Below, in pieces: positions 8,154-17,623 of a DNA stretch of 64,000 nt. Location: assembly GCA_964612675.1 (NCBI GenBank), contig CAZTDD010000020.1, forward strand, positions 1-64,000. The letters run 5' to 3'. The notes below the pieces were generated by a model that was not told the origin of the DNA, made no database searches, and was given only the letters and a program-made list of their open reading frames with translations. This stretch comes from CAZTDD01 sp964612675. Lineage in GTDB: Bacteria > Hinthialibacterota > Hinthialibacteria > Hinthialibacterales > JAKPRU01. Each line of letters opens with the position of its first letter. The stretch's first letter is position 1. Both the position numbers and the translations under genes were made by a program.

Positions 8154-9389
8154 ATGGAGCGTTTTGATGCCGACTTTGACCGCAGAGGTTTTCTCGCCGG
8201 ACTATTGATGTCGGGGGTCGCAGCGCCCCGGCTTGGTTTTGCCGCACAGGAGGATTCTCGCACCGAGGGCGCGGATATCGGTACAATTTATGCGGAAATC
8301 GAAACCCTGGCGAATCGCAGCGATTATCCTCTTTCTTTCTTGAATCGAGAGTATGAATCGCCGGCTGAGTATCGGAAAACCGTCCAAAACAAGGTTTTGG
8401 AATTACTCCATTACGATCCACCCCCGGTCGACCCGAATCCCGAGATTATCGAACGCATTGAGCGAAAAGAATACGTTCAAGAAAAGATTCTGTTCAATAC
8501 GACACCGTGGTTTCGGATTCCCGCTTACGTCTTGATTCCGAAGGGCTACCGCGGAAAACGGCCCGCGATAGTCGACTTGCATTGTCACGCGGGAGCGTTC
8601 GTTTTCGGGAAGGAAAAGGTGATGCCTGTTTCCGATCCTCATCCGGCACTGGTTGAACTGAAAGAGCGCAACTACGACGGGCGCAGCACTTCGGAAGAAT
8701 TGGTCAAACGGGGATATGTTGTGATCTCCATTGATCGATTCTATTTCGGGGAACGCCGGACGTTGTTTGATGAGTTCCGATCCCTAGGGATGAACTTGGA
8801 GAAGTACTCTGTTGAAGACGTAAGAAGAGCGAACCGTCGGGCTGCCCAGGGAGAAGCGACTCTGACGAAATCGCTTTTCTGGGCGGGAACGACGTGGCAT
8901 GGCGTCGCGCATTGGGACGATATTCGGACGGTCGATTACCTTGTCACACGTTCCGAGGTCGATCCGGAACGAATCGGCTGTATGGGAATCTCGATGGGGT
9001 CGGATCGGACGAACTATCTTTGTGCGCTCGATGACCGAATCCGCTGTGCGGTTTCTGTGGGATGGGTTGCCACGCTCCGACCGTTGATTCATTCCCATAT
9101 CGATACGCATTCATTTTCACATTTTCTCCCCGGACTGACACATTATATGGATCTTCCGGACATGCTGGGAGCTTTCGTTCCCAGTCCGTTAATGGTGCTT
9201 CAATGTGAGAAGGACCAACTCTACACCTTCGAAAGTATGAAAGAGGCTGTGGAGAAACTCGATAGAATCTATGAAACCGCCGGTGCTTCCGGCCGCTTTG
9301 TAGGGAGGTTTTACGATCAACCTCACCGATTCTCTGTCGATATGCAGGAAGATGCGTTTCGGTGGTTCGACACACATTTGAAAGGATAG
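8154..9389 (+). CDS. Tat-exported alpha/beta hydrolase (acetyl-xylan-esterase-like)
   Basis: A 411-residue protein; ATG at 8154 is chosen because GAGGAG lies nine bases upstream, although the frame is open much further. The N-terminus DRRGFLAGLLMSGVAAPRLGFA is a twin-arginine signal. The catalytic domain shows the dienelactone-hydrolase/acetyl-xylan-esterase layout: RIPAYVLIPKG, VDLHCHAG, nucleophile elbow GISMGS, an acidic position in QCEKDQ and the His in YDQPHRFS. It probably removes ester groups from plant or algal polysaccharides or glycosides. It is divergently paired with the Tat oxidoreductase at 6710-8032. Confidence 0.87.
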   Translation: MERFDADFDRRGFLAGLLMSGVAAPRLGFAAQEDSRTEGADIGTIYAEIETLANRSDYPLSFLNREYESPAEYRKTVQNKVLELLHYDPPPVDPNPEIIERIERKEYVQEKILFNTTPWFRIPAYVLIPKGYRGKRPAIVDLHCHAGAFVFGKEKVMPVSDPHPALVELKERNYDGRSTSEELVKRGYVVISIDRFYFGERRTLFDEFRSLGMNLEKYSVEDVRRANRRAAQGEATLTKSLFWAGTTWHGVAHWDDIRTVDYLVTRSEVDPERIGCMGISMGSDRTNYLCALDDRIRCAVSVGWVATLRPLIHSHIDTHSFSHFLPGLTHYMDLPDMLGAFVPSPLMVLQCEKDQLYTFESMKEAVEKLDRIYETAGASGRFVGRFYDQPHRFSVDMQEDAFRWFDTHLKG

Positions 9390-9530
9390 CGCTTCAGGAA
9401 TTGGCTCTGGGACGACCGGACAGAACATGGTTCAATTTAGGCGTGTTTCGTAAAAGAGTCTTGATGGGCATTTCGCTTGGGGAACGGTAACGTAAAGCAC
9501 ACCGGCATATGAGAACGGAGGGAACAGGCA

Positions 9531-10130
9531 ATGCGATCGATTCGACGTACCGCGTTTACGCTGATCGAACTGCTGATTGTAGTTGCAATTATCGGAATTC
9601 TCGCCGCAATCGCTGTCCCGAATTTTCTGAACGCACAGATTCGCAGCAAGGTGGCTCGTGCCGAATCGGAAGAGCGAGCCATGCGTGAGGCCTACCTGAT
9701 GTACAAAATGGACTATAACGCCTGGCCGATTCACGATCACACGCCAAGGCAGCATCACTGGATCACCACGCCGATATCGTATCTTTCCACCTCGATCAAA
9801 GACATTTTTGCACAGAGCGCCAAGGCGCAAGAGGACGACACCTGGCAATACCATTGGGGACTGTATCACTGTGAACCGTCGTTCTACTGGTATTATCAGT
9901 GGAAAGCCGCGATCGACAGCGCACCCGACTATTTCTCCGCGAACCGGAACGCGGCGTTTTTCGTCACCAGCTACGGACCGGACCAGGATTTCGATCAAAA
10001 GCGTCCGAGCGCAGCGCTCTACGAGCCGTCAAACGGTGTAGTAAGCAACGGTGACATTCTCGCAGCCGTCCCCGGCAACCGACAGGAAGGCTATCCCTAC
10101 ACAACCGGCAACGCGATCTTCAGCTATTAG
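9531..10130 (+). CDS. Type IV prepilin-like / type II secretion pseudopilin protein
   Basis: A 199-residue protein with a class III prepilin signal: short basic leader MRSIRRTA, then FTLIELLIVVAIIGILAAIA with Glu at +5 of the predicted mature protein, continuing into AVPNFLNAQ. The C-terminal part is aromatic-rich (WQYHWGLYHCEPSFYWYYQW) and globular. No other pilus or secretion gene is in the window. Such stand-alone prepilin-like proteins with a DYNxWP segment occur in multiple copies in Planctomycetes-, Hydrogenedentes- and Sumerlaeota-like genomes. SD GGAGGG is eight bases upstream. The role (surface pseudopilus or exported adhesin) is unknown. Confidence 0.85.
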   Translation: MRSIRRTAFTLIELLIVVAIIGILAAIAVPNFLNAQIRSKVARAESEERAMREAYLMYKMDYNAWPIHDHTPRQHHWITTPISYLSTSIKDIFAQSAKAQEDDTWQYHWGLYHCEPSFYWYYQWKAAIDSAPDYFSANRNAAFFVTSYGPDQDFDQKRPSAALYEPSNGVVSNGDILAAVPGNRQEGYPYTTGNAIFSY

Positions 10131-10217
10131 GTTTCGAGTTCGTAGAGACCTCTACATCGCCGCTTTCCTCGTCTATATTTCTCAGAGATCATTTCTAACA
10201 TCATGGAGAAACTATAG

Positions 10218-11189
10218 ATGTTCCAGTACACCTTCCGAAGCATTTCTTGCCTGCTTGTTGCGCTCCTTGTATCCATCCACTTCGGCTGTCCTTTGGTATT
10301 TGCCTCCGATGATGCCGCTGAAACGTCCTCTTCTCTCAGAGAGAAGATCGGCAATGTGTTGAGTGCGAACACGGAAAGCTCGTTGGCCGCTGCCCGTGAG
10401 GATCTTATCGATACAGTCAAACAGAGCTCAAATGTATCGGAAGCGGCGAATCAACTGCGCGACGCGATGGCGAAGGCCTCAGGCGAACAGAAGGCCGCGC
10501 TGATTGCCGCCTTCCCCTGTGCTCCTTGCGACAAGACCCTGAACTACCTTGCTACGGAAACGGATAAGGAAACGTCGGTTATTCGAGACGCAGTCCTTGA
10601 TGCCTTGTACAAGTGGCCCGAACAGGAGTTCACTCCGCTGTTTAATGGAGAGAATCTCGACGGCTGGGCGGGAGACACAAACGGGTATGTTGCGAAAGAC
10701 GGGAAACTGGTCTGTAAGCCTGGTGGGAATCTCTACACGAAAAAGGACTACGCCGATTTCATCGTTCGTTTTGAGTTCAAACTGCCCCCGGGCGGAAACA
10801 ACGGTCTCGGAATCCGAATGCCGCCCAATAGTCACGCGGCCTATGACGGGATGGAAATTCAGATTCTCGATGACAGCGCCGACATGTATAAGAATATCAA
10901 GTCTTATCAACATCATGGTTCCGTTTACGGTACCGTTCCGGCAAAAACGGGTCATCTGAAGCCGGTCGGTGAGTGGAATCAGGAAGTCGTCATCGCGCAC
11001 GGCCCATGGATCACGGTGATTCTAAACGGAACGGTTATCGTCGATGCCGATGTTCATAAGGCGAGCACGCCGAAAACGATCGATGGGAGGGACCATCCGG
11101 GCCTCAAGCGTACCGACGGCCGGATCGGGTTTCTCGGGCATGGGACCGTTGTTGAGTTCCGGGATATTTTGATACAAGAACTGAAATAG
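10218..11189 (+). CDS. Exported DUF1080 (3-keto-disaccharide hydrolase-like) protein
   Basis: A 323-residue protein with a signal sequence (residues 5-30, FRSISCLLVALLVSIHFGCPLVFAS). An unusual helical region of about 100 residues (30-135, ending KTLNYLATETDKETSVIRDAVLDALYKWP) comes next. Then a DUF1080 domain follows (about 138-323): FTPLFNGENLDGWAGD, VRFEFKLPPGGNNGLGIR, DGMEIQILDD and FRDILIQEL. The domain is a concanavalin-like jelly roll; characterised members hydrolyse 3-keto-glycosides made by Gfo/Idh/MocA-type dehydrogenases. It lies 39 bp before the symporter and inside the fucoside cluster. Confidence 0.88.
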   Translation: MFQYTFRSISCLLVALLVSIHFGCPLVFASDDAAETSSSLREKIGNVLSANTESSLAAAREDLIDTVKQSSNVSEAANQLRDAMAKASGEQKAALIAAFPCAPCDKTLNYLATETDKETSVIRDAVLDALYKWPEQEFTPLFNGENLDGWAGDTNGYVAKDGKLVCKPGGNLYTKKDYADFIVRFEFKLPPGGNNGLGIRMPPNSHAAYDGMEIQILDDSADMYKNIKSYQHHGSVYGTVPAKTGHLKPVGEWNQEVVIAHGPWITVILNGTVIVDADVHKASTPKTIDGRDHPGLKRTDGRIGFLGHGTVVEFRDILIQELK

Positions 11190-11228
11190 GCTTGACTCAT
11201 AAAACGTTCGCAGTTATTGAGGTGCTGC

Positions 11229-12854
11229 ATGGAGACTACGGTCTATATCGTTGCGGGACTCTATTTTGTCATCACTCTCGGTGTCGGCTTTTGGGTGGCA
11301 CGCGGAGAGAAACGACAAACCGACGAGTATTTTCTTGCCGGTAGAAAACTGCCCTGGTATTCGATTGCCATGTCTATGACGGGATCGAACATCGGTACGG
11401 AGCACTTCATCGGCATGGTCGGCACAGCGTACGCGTTTGGATTGGCCCCAGCAACGTTCGAATGGGGGAATTTCATTCCCTATTCGATTTTGATGTGGAT
11501 TTTTCTTCCGTTTTTTTATCGAAAGAGACTGTATACCATACCGGAATTCCTCCAGAAACGATACTCGTCCGCCACCCGGTACGTTTTTGCGTCCTTTACC
11601 CTGTTACACATGGTGTTGGTGGTTTTAGCGCCCGCACTGTATGCGGGCGGCCGGATTCTTTATGAAATGAGTTTTCAAAACCCACTGGAGAGTTTTAATT
11701 GGACATTTATGGGATTCGTTCTTTTGATCTCCAGTGCGACGGCTGCGTACTGTATATACGGTGGTCTTCTCTCGGTGGTGTGGACCGACGTGCTCCAGGT
11801 TGTGATTCTGCTTGTCGGAGGCGGACTTCTTGTTCTCCTGGGAATTCAGGACGTGGGAGGCTTCGACAAGGTCATCGAACAGAACCTTGAACACGATGCC
11901 ACTCGTTTCAGTCTGATCCTTCCTTCAACCCATCCGGTCTCGCCCTGGACCGGCGTTGCGACGTTCTGGTTTACGCTTTCGCTCTGGTACGTGGGTACAA
12001 ATCAGTTTTATATTCAGCGTTGTCTGGGGGCGAAAAGCGAATGGGACGCCAAAATGGGCGTCATTGGCTGCGCATTTCTGAAGGTTTTTCTGCCTTTGAT
12101 CATCGTATTCCCCGGTCTTATCGCATTTGCGAAGTTTGGTGCGGGGACCCTACCGGAGGACGCCGTTTATGTCCAGATGATCAACGCGCTGTTGCCGCCG
12201 GTCGGGAAGGGAATACTCCTTGCGGCGTTGATCGCGGCGATTATGAGCACAGTCTCCAGCGTGCTCAATTCTTCATCGACTATTTGGTCGATGGATATTC
12301 ACAAAAATTTCATCAACAACGAGGCGAGCGAATCGCAGTTAGTTTCTGTCGGCCGGTGGTCTACCTTTGTTATTATTGTTATCGGTACTCTTTTTGCACC
12401 GATTCTTTTACGTTGGCAGGGCGGAATATTTATTTATATTCAGGATATGGCGGCGTTCTTCGCGCCTCCCATTTCGGTTATTTTCTTGGCCGCTTTTCTC
12501 TGGCCCAAGGCGCACGGGCGCTCGGCGACATTTACTCTCCTTTTTGGCATTGGTGCCGGAGTCTGTTTGAAGATCTTCGCGGAAACCCGGGGTGGAGATG
12601 GTATTGAATCGCTCAAACCGTTGTTGAATCGCGCGGCGGTAACCTGGGCGATCTGTCTCATTGGCCTGGTCGTATCGACATACCTGATTCGACGGCATCC
12701 ACAGGAGACATACGATTCCGATGCGATATGGACCGTCCAATGGGCGAAACTGCCGCAATCGGAACAGCATTTGAATGGAGGTCCCCGCAATTTGCTCTTC
12801 TGGTGGATCGTCATGATCGGCGTTTCGACAAGTCTTTTCATTATTTTTCGATAA
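11229..12854 (+). CDS. Sodium:solute symporter (SSS/SGLT family)
   Basis: A 541-residue polytopic protein with about 13-14 transmembrane helices. Early signatures typical of the SSS family are DEYFLAGRKLPWYSIAMSM and SNIGTEHFIGMVG; GGLLSVVWTDVLQVVILLVG and ALIAAIMSTVSSVLNSSSTI are the later conserved helices. ATG 11229 is preferred over the in-frame TTG at 11217, because GAGGTG lies just upstream. It probably takes up the monosaccharide or oligosaccharide released by the adjacent GH2 and GH95 enzymes; L-fucose or a galactoside is plausible but unproven. Confidence 0.92.
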   Translation: METTVYIVAGLYFVITLGVGFWVARGEKRQTDEYFLAGRKLPWYSIAMSMTGSNIGTEHFIGMVGTAYAFGLAPATFEWGNFIPYSILMWIFLPFFYRKRLYTIPEFLQKRYSSATRYVFASFTLLHMVLVVLAPALYAGGRILYEMSFQNPLESFNWTFMGFVLLISSATAAYCIYGGLLSVVWTDVLQVVILLVGGGLLVLLGIQDVGGFDKVIEQNLEHDATRFSLILPSTHPVSPWTGVATFWFTLSLWYVGTNQFYIQRCLGAKSEWDAKMGVIGCAFLKVFLPLIIVFPGLIAFAKFGAGTLPEDAVYVQMINALLPPVGKGILLAALIAAIMSTVSSVLNSSSTIWSMDIHKNFINNEASESQLVSVGRWSTFVIIVIGTLFAPILLRWQGGIFIYIQDMAAFFAPPISVIFLAAFLWPKAHGRSATFTLLFGIGAGVCLKIFAETRGGDGIESLKPLLNRAAVTWAICLIGLVVSTYLIRRHPQETYDSDAIWTVQWAKLPQSEQHLNGGPRNLLFWWIVMIGVSTSLFIIFR

Positions 12855-12920
12855 TGAGTGTTTTGAATCTTCTCGGAAATAGAGACTTACCGGACACAAA
12901 CTCGAAAGCAGGAGGCCGTC

Positions 12921-15038
12921 ATGCCTGACACATCACCGAAAGCCTATCTTGGTATCCTTCCACAGAAATTACTCCGTCTATCCATTTTGTTCTTTTTTGC
13001 ACTTGTCGTTATTCATGCAGTTTCTGCAGATGACGAGATTCTTTCGTTGGACGGGACGTGGGAATTCTGGACCGACCCTGACAATGCCGGGATAGAAGCG
13101 AAGTGGTATCATTCGGAAAGCCTTCACCCGCAGGGGAAAGAGGTATCGGTTCCCCACACCTGGCAGGTCGATCCGGAGACATGGGACTACTACGGTGCTG
13201 CGTGGTATGAACGGAAGGTGAATATCCCTTCCTCTTGGGAAGGAGAGCGAATTCAGTTAGAGTTCGACTCCGTCTATAGAGATACGCAGGTATGGGTGAA
13301 CGGCAAGAAAGTTGGTGAACATATCGGCAGCGGTTGGACGCCGTTCGCGTTTCCGGTGGAAGACCATCTCCGATACGACAGAGAGAATGAAATTGTCTTA
13401 TGTGTAGATAATTCCTTTTCGGAAAATGCCATTCCCTATCTGGATTCATTCGACTGGGCTCCTGACGGCGGGATTATCCGAGGTGTACGGCTCCGGGCTC
13501 TTCCTCGGACGTATATCGAGCGTATCTTAGTAGATACTCTGTTAAATGATGATTTCTCCAGTGCGACACTAAAATTCCGGGTTCGGATCGAGAGTTTGGC
13601 GGAACAAGAGAATCAGCACGCTATACAGGCAATAATATGCGATCCGCAAGGAAAGTGTGTTAAAACAGACCGTCTCAACATTCAATCACCTCCCGCGCAA
13701 GGAGACTCCGTTGAGGTCGCAATAGAAACGACAACGTCAAATCCAATCCTGTGGCATTTCGATCAGCCTCGACTTTATCGCGTGGTCTGTACTCTCATGG
13801 ACGAGGACAACGCTATTCATACGAAAGAAACGACATTCGGAATCCGCCACGTTGAGGTAAAAGACGGTTTTTATTATTTGAACGGGGAACCGATGCGGCT
13901 CATGGGGGTTGAATGGATGCCCGGCAGCGATCCGCGATATGGGATGGCGGAATCGCCGGCGTTTATGCGGGAGGTTTTGAGAGACATGAAACGGCTGAAT
14001 TGTATTCTCAGCCGTTTTCACTGGCAGCAGGACGATGCCGTATTCGAATTCTGCGACCGAAACGGGATGCTGCTTCAGGAGGAAATCCCCGCATGGGGGC
14101 CGAAAACAATGGACGGAGATCTGACGGCTATCCAGGCCCTCCAGACACGCGAAATGATACTTGCCCATTATAATCATCCGTCGATATATGCCTGGGGGCT
14201 TTGCAACGAGATCGGCGGACACAGAGAAAGCGCGCATACCTTCGTTAAGAACGGAATTGACTTTGCGCGAGAATTGGACCCCTATCGTTCCTTAACCTAC
14301 GCCTCAAACAGCCTGCAGTCGGATCCGCAGAAGGACGCCTCGGCGCTAGTCGATTTTCTGGAATGGAACGACTATTACGAAACGTGGTATGGCGGCACAG
14401 TGGCGGATGCCGCATCGAATATCGAAAGGATTGCCGAGGCTTTTCCAAAGAAATCTCTTGTCATTTCCGAGTACGGTCTCTGTGAAAGCACGCCGAAACA
14501 CCCGCGCGGAGACGAGCACCGGATTCGTATCCTTCGCACGCATACAAACGTATACAGAAATTCTCCCTCTGTCGCCGGGGCGATATTTTTCGACTATAAC
14601 GATTATCGGACTCATATCGGGGATAAAGGACAGGGTCCTTTTAAGCAACGGGTTCATGGTGTTGTGGAACTCCTAGGGTACCAGAAACCGTCCTGGGAAG
14701 TGTTGCGCCGCCAGTCATCCCCTATCCGCGTGATTCGTGTCTCAGAGCCGGAGCAGGAGGGCGATATCGCTTCATCGCAGGTGCGTATTGTGACGCGTTC
14801 TCTGGAAAATGACCTGCCGGCGTATACGCTTCGTAATTATCTGCTGACCTGGATCGCGTACAATGAGTTCGATCAGCCGATAGGTACGGGTAAACGCCTC
14901 TTGCCCGATCTTCCTCCCGGCAGTGTATATGATGAGGCGATCACGTGGCCGGTTATCGAGCCCATTACACGTGTCAAAATCGAAGTATTTCGACCGACGG
15001 GATATTCAGTGATCGACACGGAATGGAAAGCACGTTGA
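12921..15038 (+). CDS. Secreted glycoside hydrolase family 2 (beta-galactosidase/beta-glucuronidase type)
   Basis: A 705-residue enzyme with a signal peptide (hydrophobic LSILFFFALVVIHAVS). Domains in order: sugar-binding jelly roll (LDGTWEFW, VPHTWQ, GAAWYERKV, VYRDTQVWVNG), an immunoglobulin-like domain, and a TIM barrel. The acid/base Glu is E430 in WGLCNEIGG and the nucleophile Glu is E517 in VISEYGLCE. HW/WGPK residues line the cleft. AGGAGG lies five bases before the start. Exact specificity (galactoside, glucuronide, mannoside) cannot be read from the sequence. It lies between the symporter and the alpha-L-fucosidase, 16 bp from the latter, so they are probably co-transcribed. Confidence 0.93.
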   Translation: MPDTSPKAYLGILPQKLLRLSILFFFALVVIHAVSADDEILSLDGTWEFWTDPDNAGIEAKWYHSESLHPQGKEVSVPHTWQVDPETWDYYGAAWYERKVNIPSSWEGERIQLEFDSVYRDTQVWVNGKKVGEHIGSGWTPFAFPVEDHLRYDRENEIVLCVDNSFSENAIPYLDSFDWAPDGGIIRGVRLRALPRTYIERILVDTLLNDDFSSATLKFRVRIESLAEQENQHAIQAIICDPQGKCVKTDRLNIQSPPAQGDSVEVAIETTTSNPILWHFDQPRLYRVVCTLMDEDNAIHTKETTFGIRHVEVKDGFYYLNGEPMRLMGVEWMPGSDPRYGMAESPAFMREVLRDMKRLNCILSRFHWQQDDAVFEFCDRNGMLLQEEIPAWGPKTMDGDLTAIQALQTREMILAHYNHPSIYAWGLCNEIGGHRESAHTFVKNGIDFARELDPYRSLTYASNSLQSDPQKDASALVDFLEWNDYYETWYGGTVADAASNIERIAEAFPKKSLVISEYGLCESTPKHPRGDEHRIRILRTHTNVYRNSPSVAGAIFFDYNDYRTHIGDKGQGPFKQRVHGVVELLGYQKPSWEVLRRQSSPIRVIRVSEPEQEGDIASSQVRIVTRSLENDLPAYTLRNYLLTWIAYNEFDQPIGTGKRLLPDLPPGSVYDEAITWPVIEPITRVKIEVFRPTGYSVIDTEWKAR

Positions 15039-15054
15039 CGTTGAGGTGTTCATT

Positions 15055-17436
15055 ATGAGAAAGACAAATACTACTTTCATTCGAATCTCCCTGTTCATTT
15101 TGCTGATAACCGGCCCATTGTCCGCAGCGGATGAGCTGGTCTTATGGTACGAGGAGCCTGCGGAGAGCTGGGTCGAGGCGCTCCCCGTCGGAAACGGTCG
15201 TCTGGGCGCGATGGTCTTTGGAGGAATTGGGACGGAGCGAATTCAATTGAATGAAAAGTCGCTGTGGGCGGGAAAACCGCTTGAGCGTGACCCGGTCGGT
15301 GCGTATGAGCATCTCCCGAAAGCGCGAGCATTGATCTTCAGCGGTAATTACGTCGAAGGCGAGCGGATCATGCAGGAAGAATTCATGGGACCGCGCATTG
15401 CTCCGCTTAGCTATCAGACTCTTGGCGATCTCTGGCTTGAATTCGATCATTCCGAAGAGGTTCAGAATTACCGCAGAGAATTGGACCTCGATACCGCCAC
15501 TGCAAGTGTTCAGTATCGCTGCGACGGAGCGGAATACGAACGTGAAATATTCGCGAGTCCTGTCGATCAGGTGCTGGTTGTTCGTCTTGCTTGCAATAAG
15601 CCACGGCAACTCAATTTTACGATCCGTCTCGCGAGGCCGGAAAATGCTGGGGTGCATGTTCGGGATCGTACCTTGATTCTCAGCGGCCGGGCAGATAAGG
15701 GAGAAGAAACCGAGGGCGTGAACTTCAATGCGCATCTCAAAGTAATGAACACGGGCGGAAATATTTCAACCAAAGACAATGCTCTTCAGGTACAGAATGC
15801 AGACAGTGTTGTTCTCTACCTGTCGGCTGCGACAGACTACCGCGAAGGCGATCCGGAATCCCTCTGTTCGAAATACATGCAAGGAATCCAAAACAAGGAT
15901 TATCAAGATGTAAAAGAAGAGCATATTGCCGAACATCAGCGTCTCTTTCGCCGAGTCTCTCTGGATTTGGGAAAAACTGAGGCCTGGAATATCCCCACCG
16001 ATGAACGACTCCGCGCGATGAAGAACGGCTTTCGGGACCCCGAGTTAGTCACGCTCTTCTTTCAATACGGCCGCTATCTATTGATCAACTCATCACGGCC
16101 GGGGTGTTTGCCCGCCAACTTACAGGGCGTATGGAATGAACATATCGATGCTCCTTGGAACTGTGATTACCACATTAATATTAATATTCAGATGAATTAC
16201 TGGCCCGCGGAATTGTGTAATCTCTCCGAATGTCATTCTCCCTTTTTCGATTTCATAGAGAATCTTGTGCCGCGCGGCCAAAAGACGGCGAGAGATGTTT
16301 ATGGATGCGACGGTTTTGTGGCACACCATACGACCGATGTGTGGCACTGGACCAGCCCGATCGGCAATGTCGTTTATGGAATGTGGCCGATGGGCGCTGC
16401 ATGGTCGTGTCAACATTTCTGGGAACATTATTTGTACACAGGCGACAAAGAGTTTCTCGAAAACCGTGGCTATCCGATCATGAAAGAAGCGACCGAGTTT
16501 TGCCTCGATTTTCTGACTGAAGACCCGGAGACAGGCAAATTGGTTTCCGGTCCTTCAACATCGCCGGAGAACAGGTTCAAGACCAAAGACGGTCAAACCG
16601 CGTGCCTCACCATGGGATGCGCTATGGATCAAGAGATTATCTGGGACTTATTCACCAATGTTTTAGAGGCCGCTGCTGTTCTGGATATTGAGGATGAATT
16701 TGTGCGACGAGTTCGAACCGCTCGCGAACGCCTGGCATGGCCGAGGATCGGGTCGGACGGCAGGTTGATGGAATGGGCGGAAGAATTTGAAGAAGTCGAG
16801 CCGCATCACCGCCACGTCTCGCATCTGTTTGGTTTACATCCCGGAAAACAATTTACGTTGGAAAACACGCCCGATCTGTTTGCTGCCGCGAAGAAATCGC
16901 TCGAAGGTCGAGGCGACGGCGGCACCGGCTGGAGCCTCGCGTGGAAGATCAATTTCTGGGCGAGGTTTCGCGATGGCGACCGTGCGTACCGGCTTCTGCG
17001 AAATCTACTGACTGTGGTCGATACCAGCGATGTGAATTACCGACGAGGCGGAGTGTATCCGAATCTTTTCGATGCGCATCCTCCATTTCAAATCGACGGA
17101 AATTTCGGCGGAACCGCGGGCATCGCGGAAATGTTGCTGCAAAGCCACGCGGGATCGCTTTGTCTTTTGCCCGCCTTGCCGACGGTCTGGAAAGAAGGCG
17201 CTGTATCAGGCCTTTGTGCGCGAGGCGGTTTTGAAGTGGATATTGAGTGGGAAGATGGGAAGCTGGATAAAGCGGTTATCGAATCGAAGCTCGGGAACGT
17301 ATGCCGCATCCAGAGCGCGATTCCACTCGAAGTTACTCTACCGGACGGATCAACCGATATCGTTGCTCCCAGGCAGGATATTATTGTATTCGAAACGGAG
17401 GCCGGGCAATCATACGGCGTGAAGGCGTCCTTATGA
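15055..17436 (+). CDS. Secreted GH95 family alpha-L-fucosidase
   Basis: A 793-residue inverting glycosidase. ATG 15055 is taken over the in-frame GTG at 15046, because GAGGTG lies six bases upstream. A signal peptide ends near GPLSAAD. The N-terminal beta domain carries the hallmark WVEALPVGNGRLGAMVFGG and LNEKSLWAG. The (alpha/alpha)6 barrel has NCDYHININIQMNYWPAE, with the Asn residues that activate water, and a Glu-rich loop EWAEEFEEVEPHHRHVSHL holding the general acid. QIDGNFGGTAGIAEMLLQS closes the barrel. Family members remove alpha-1,2-L-fucosyl (or alpha-L-galactosyl) ends from glycans such as xyloglucan or algal and animal glycans. The L-fucose-isomerase-like gene follows directly. 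Confidence 0.94.
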   Translation: MRKTNTTFIRISLFILLITGPLSAADELVLWYEEPAESWVEALPVGNGRLGAMVFGGIGTERIQLNEKSLWAGKPLERDPVGAYEHLPKARALIFSGNYVEGERIMQEEFMGPRIAPLSYQTLGDLWLEFDHSEEVQNYRRELDLDTATASVQYRCDGAEYEREIFASPVDQVLVVRLACNKPRQLNFTIRLARPENAGVHVRDRTLILSGRADKGEETEGVNFNAHLKVMNTGGNISTKDNALQVQNADSVVLYLSAATDYREGDPESLCSKYMQGIQNKDYQDVKEEHIAEHQRLFRRVSLDLGKTEAWNIPTDERLRAMKNGFRDPELVTLFFQYGRYLLINSSRPGCLPANLQGVWNEHIDAPWNCDYHININIQMNYWPAELCNLSECHSPFFDFIENLVPRGQKTARDVYGCDGFVAHHTTDVWHWTSPIGNVVYGMWPMGAAWSCQHFWEHYLYTGDKEFLENRGYPIMKEATEFCLDFLTEDPETGKLVSGPSTSPENRFKTKDGQTACLTMGCAMDQEIIWDLFTNVLEAAAVLDIEDEFVRRVRTARERLAWPRIGSDGRLMEWAEEFEEVEPHHRHVSHLFGLHPGKQFTLENTPDLFAAAKKSLEGRGDGGTGWSLAWKINFWARFRDGDRAYRLLRNLLTVVDTSDVNYRRGGVYPNLFDAHPPFQIDGNFGGTAGIAEMLLQSHAGSLCLLPALPTVWKEGAVSGLCARGGFEVDIEWEDGKLDKAVIESKLGNVCRIQSAIPLEVTLPDGSTDIVAPRQDIIVFETEAGQSYGVKASL

Positions 17437-17514
17437 TGAGCGCCTGCTTTCACCCCTGCCAGAATAGCCGATTGGAGAAGCCAATTCTACAAGCGGTCTC
17501 TCGTATTCGTATGG

Positions 17515-17544
17515 TTGACAACAAACGATGGTGTACGGGACAAT
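17515..17544 (+). promoter_or_regulatory. Putative sigma-70 promoter for the fucose-isomerase-like gene
   Basis: A perfect -35 box TTGACA (17515-17520) is followed after 18 bp by GACAAT (17539-17544). It lies in the 187-bp gap before the gene starting at 17624, so that gene may have its own promoter in addition to read-through. Confidence 0.35.
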
Positions 17545-17623
17545 AAGCGGCAAACAATCAACAGGAGCGTATTCGCGTACTCACCGGGAGCCAAGTCTAA
17601 ACAAGAACAGGAAGGAATCAATC

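Noticed and set aside
9432..9998. 188-residue minus-strand frame over the prepilin-like gene
   Set aside because: The plus-strand frame has an unmistakable prepilin signal and SD; the other has neither.
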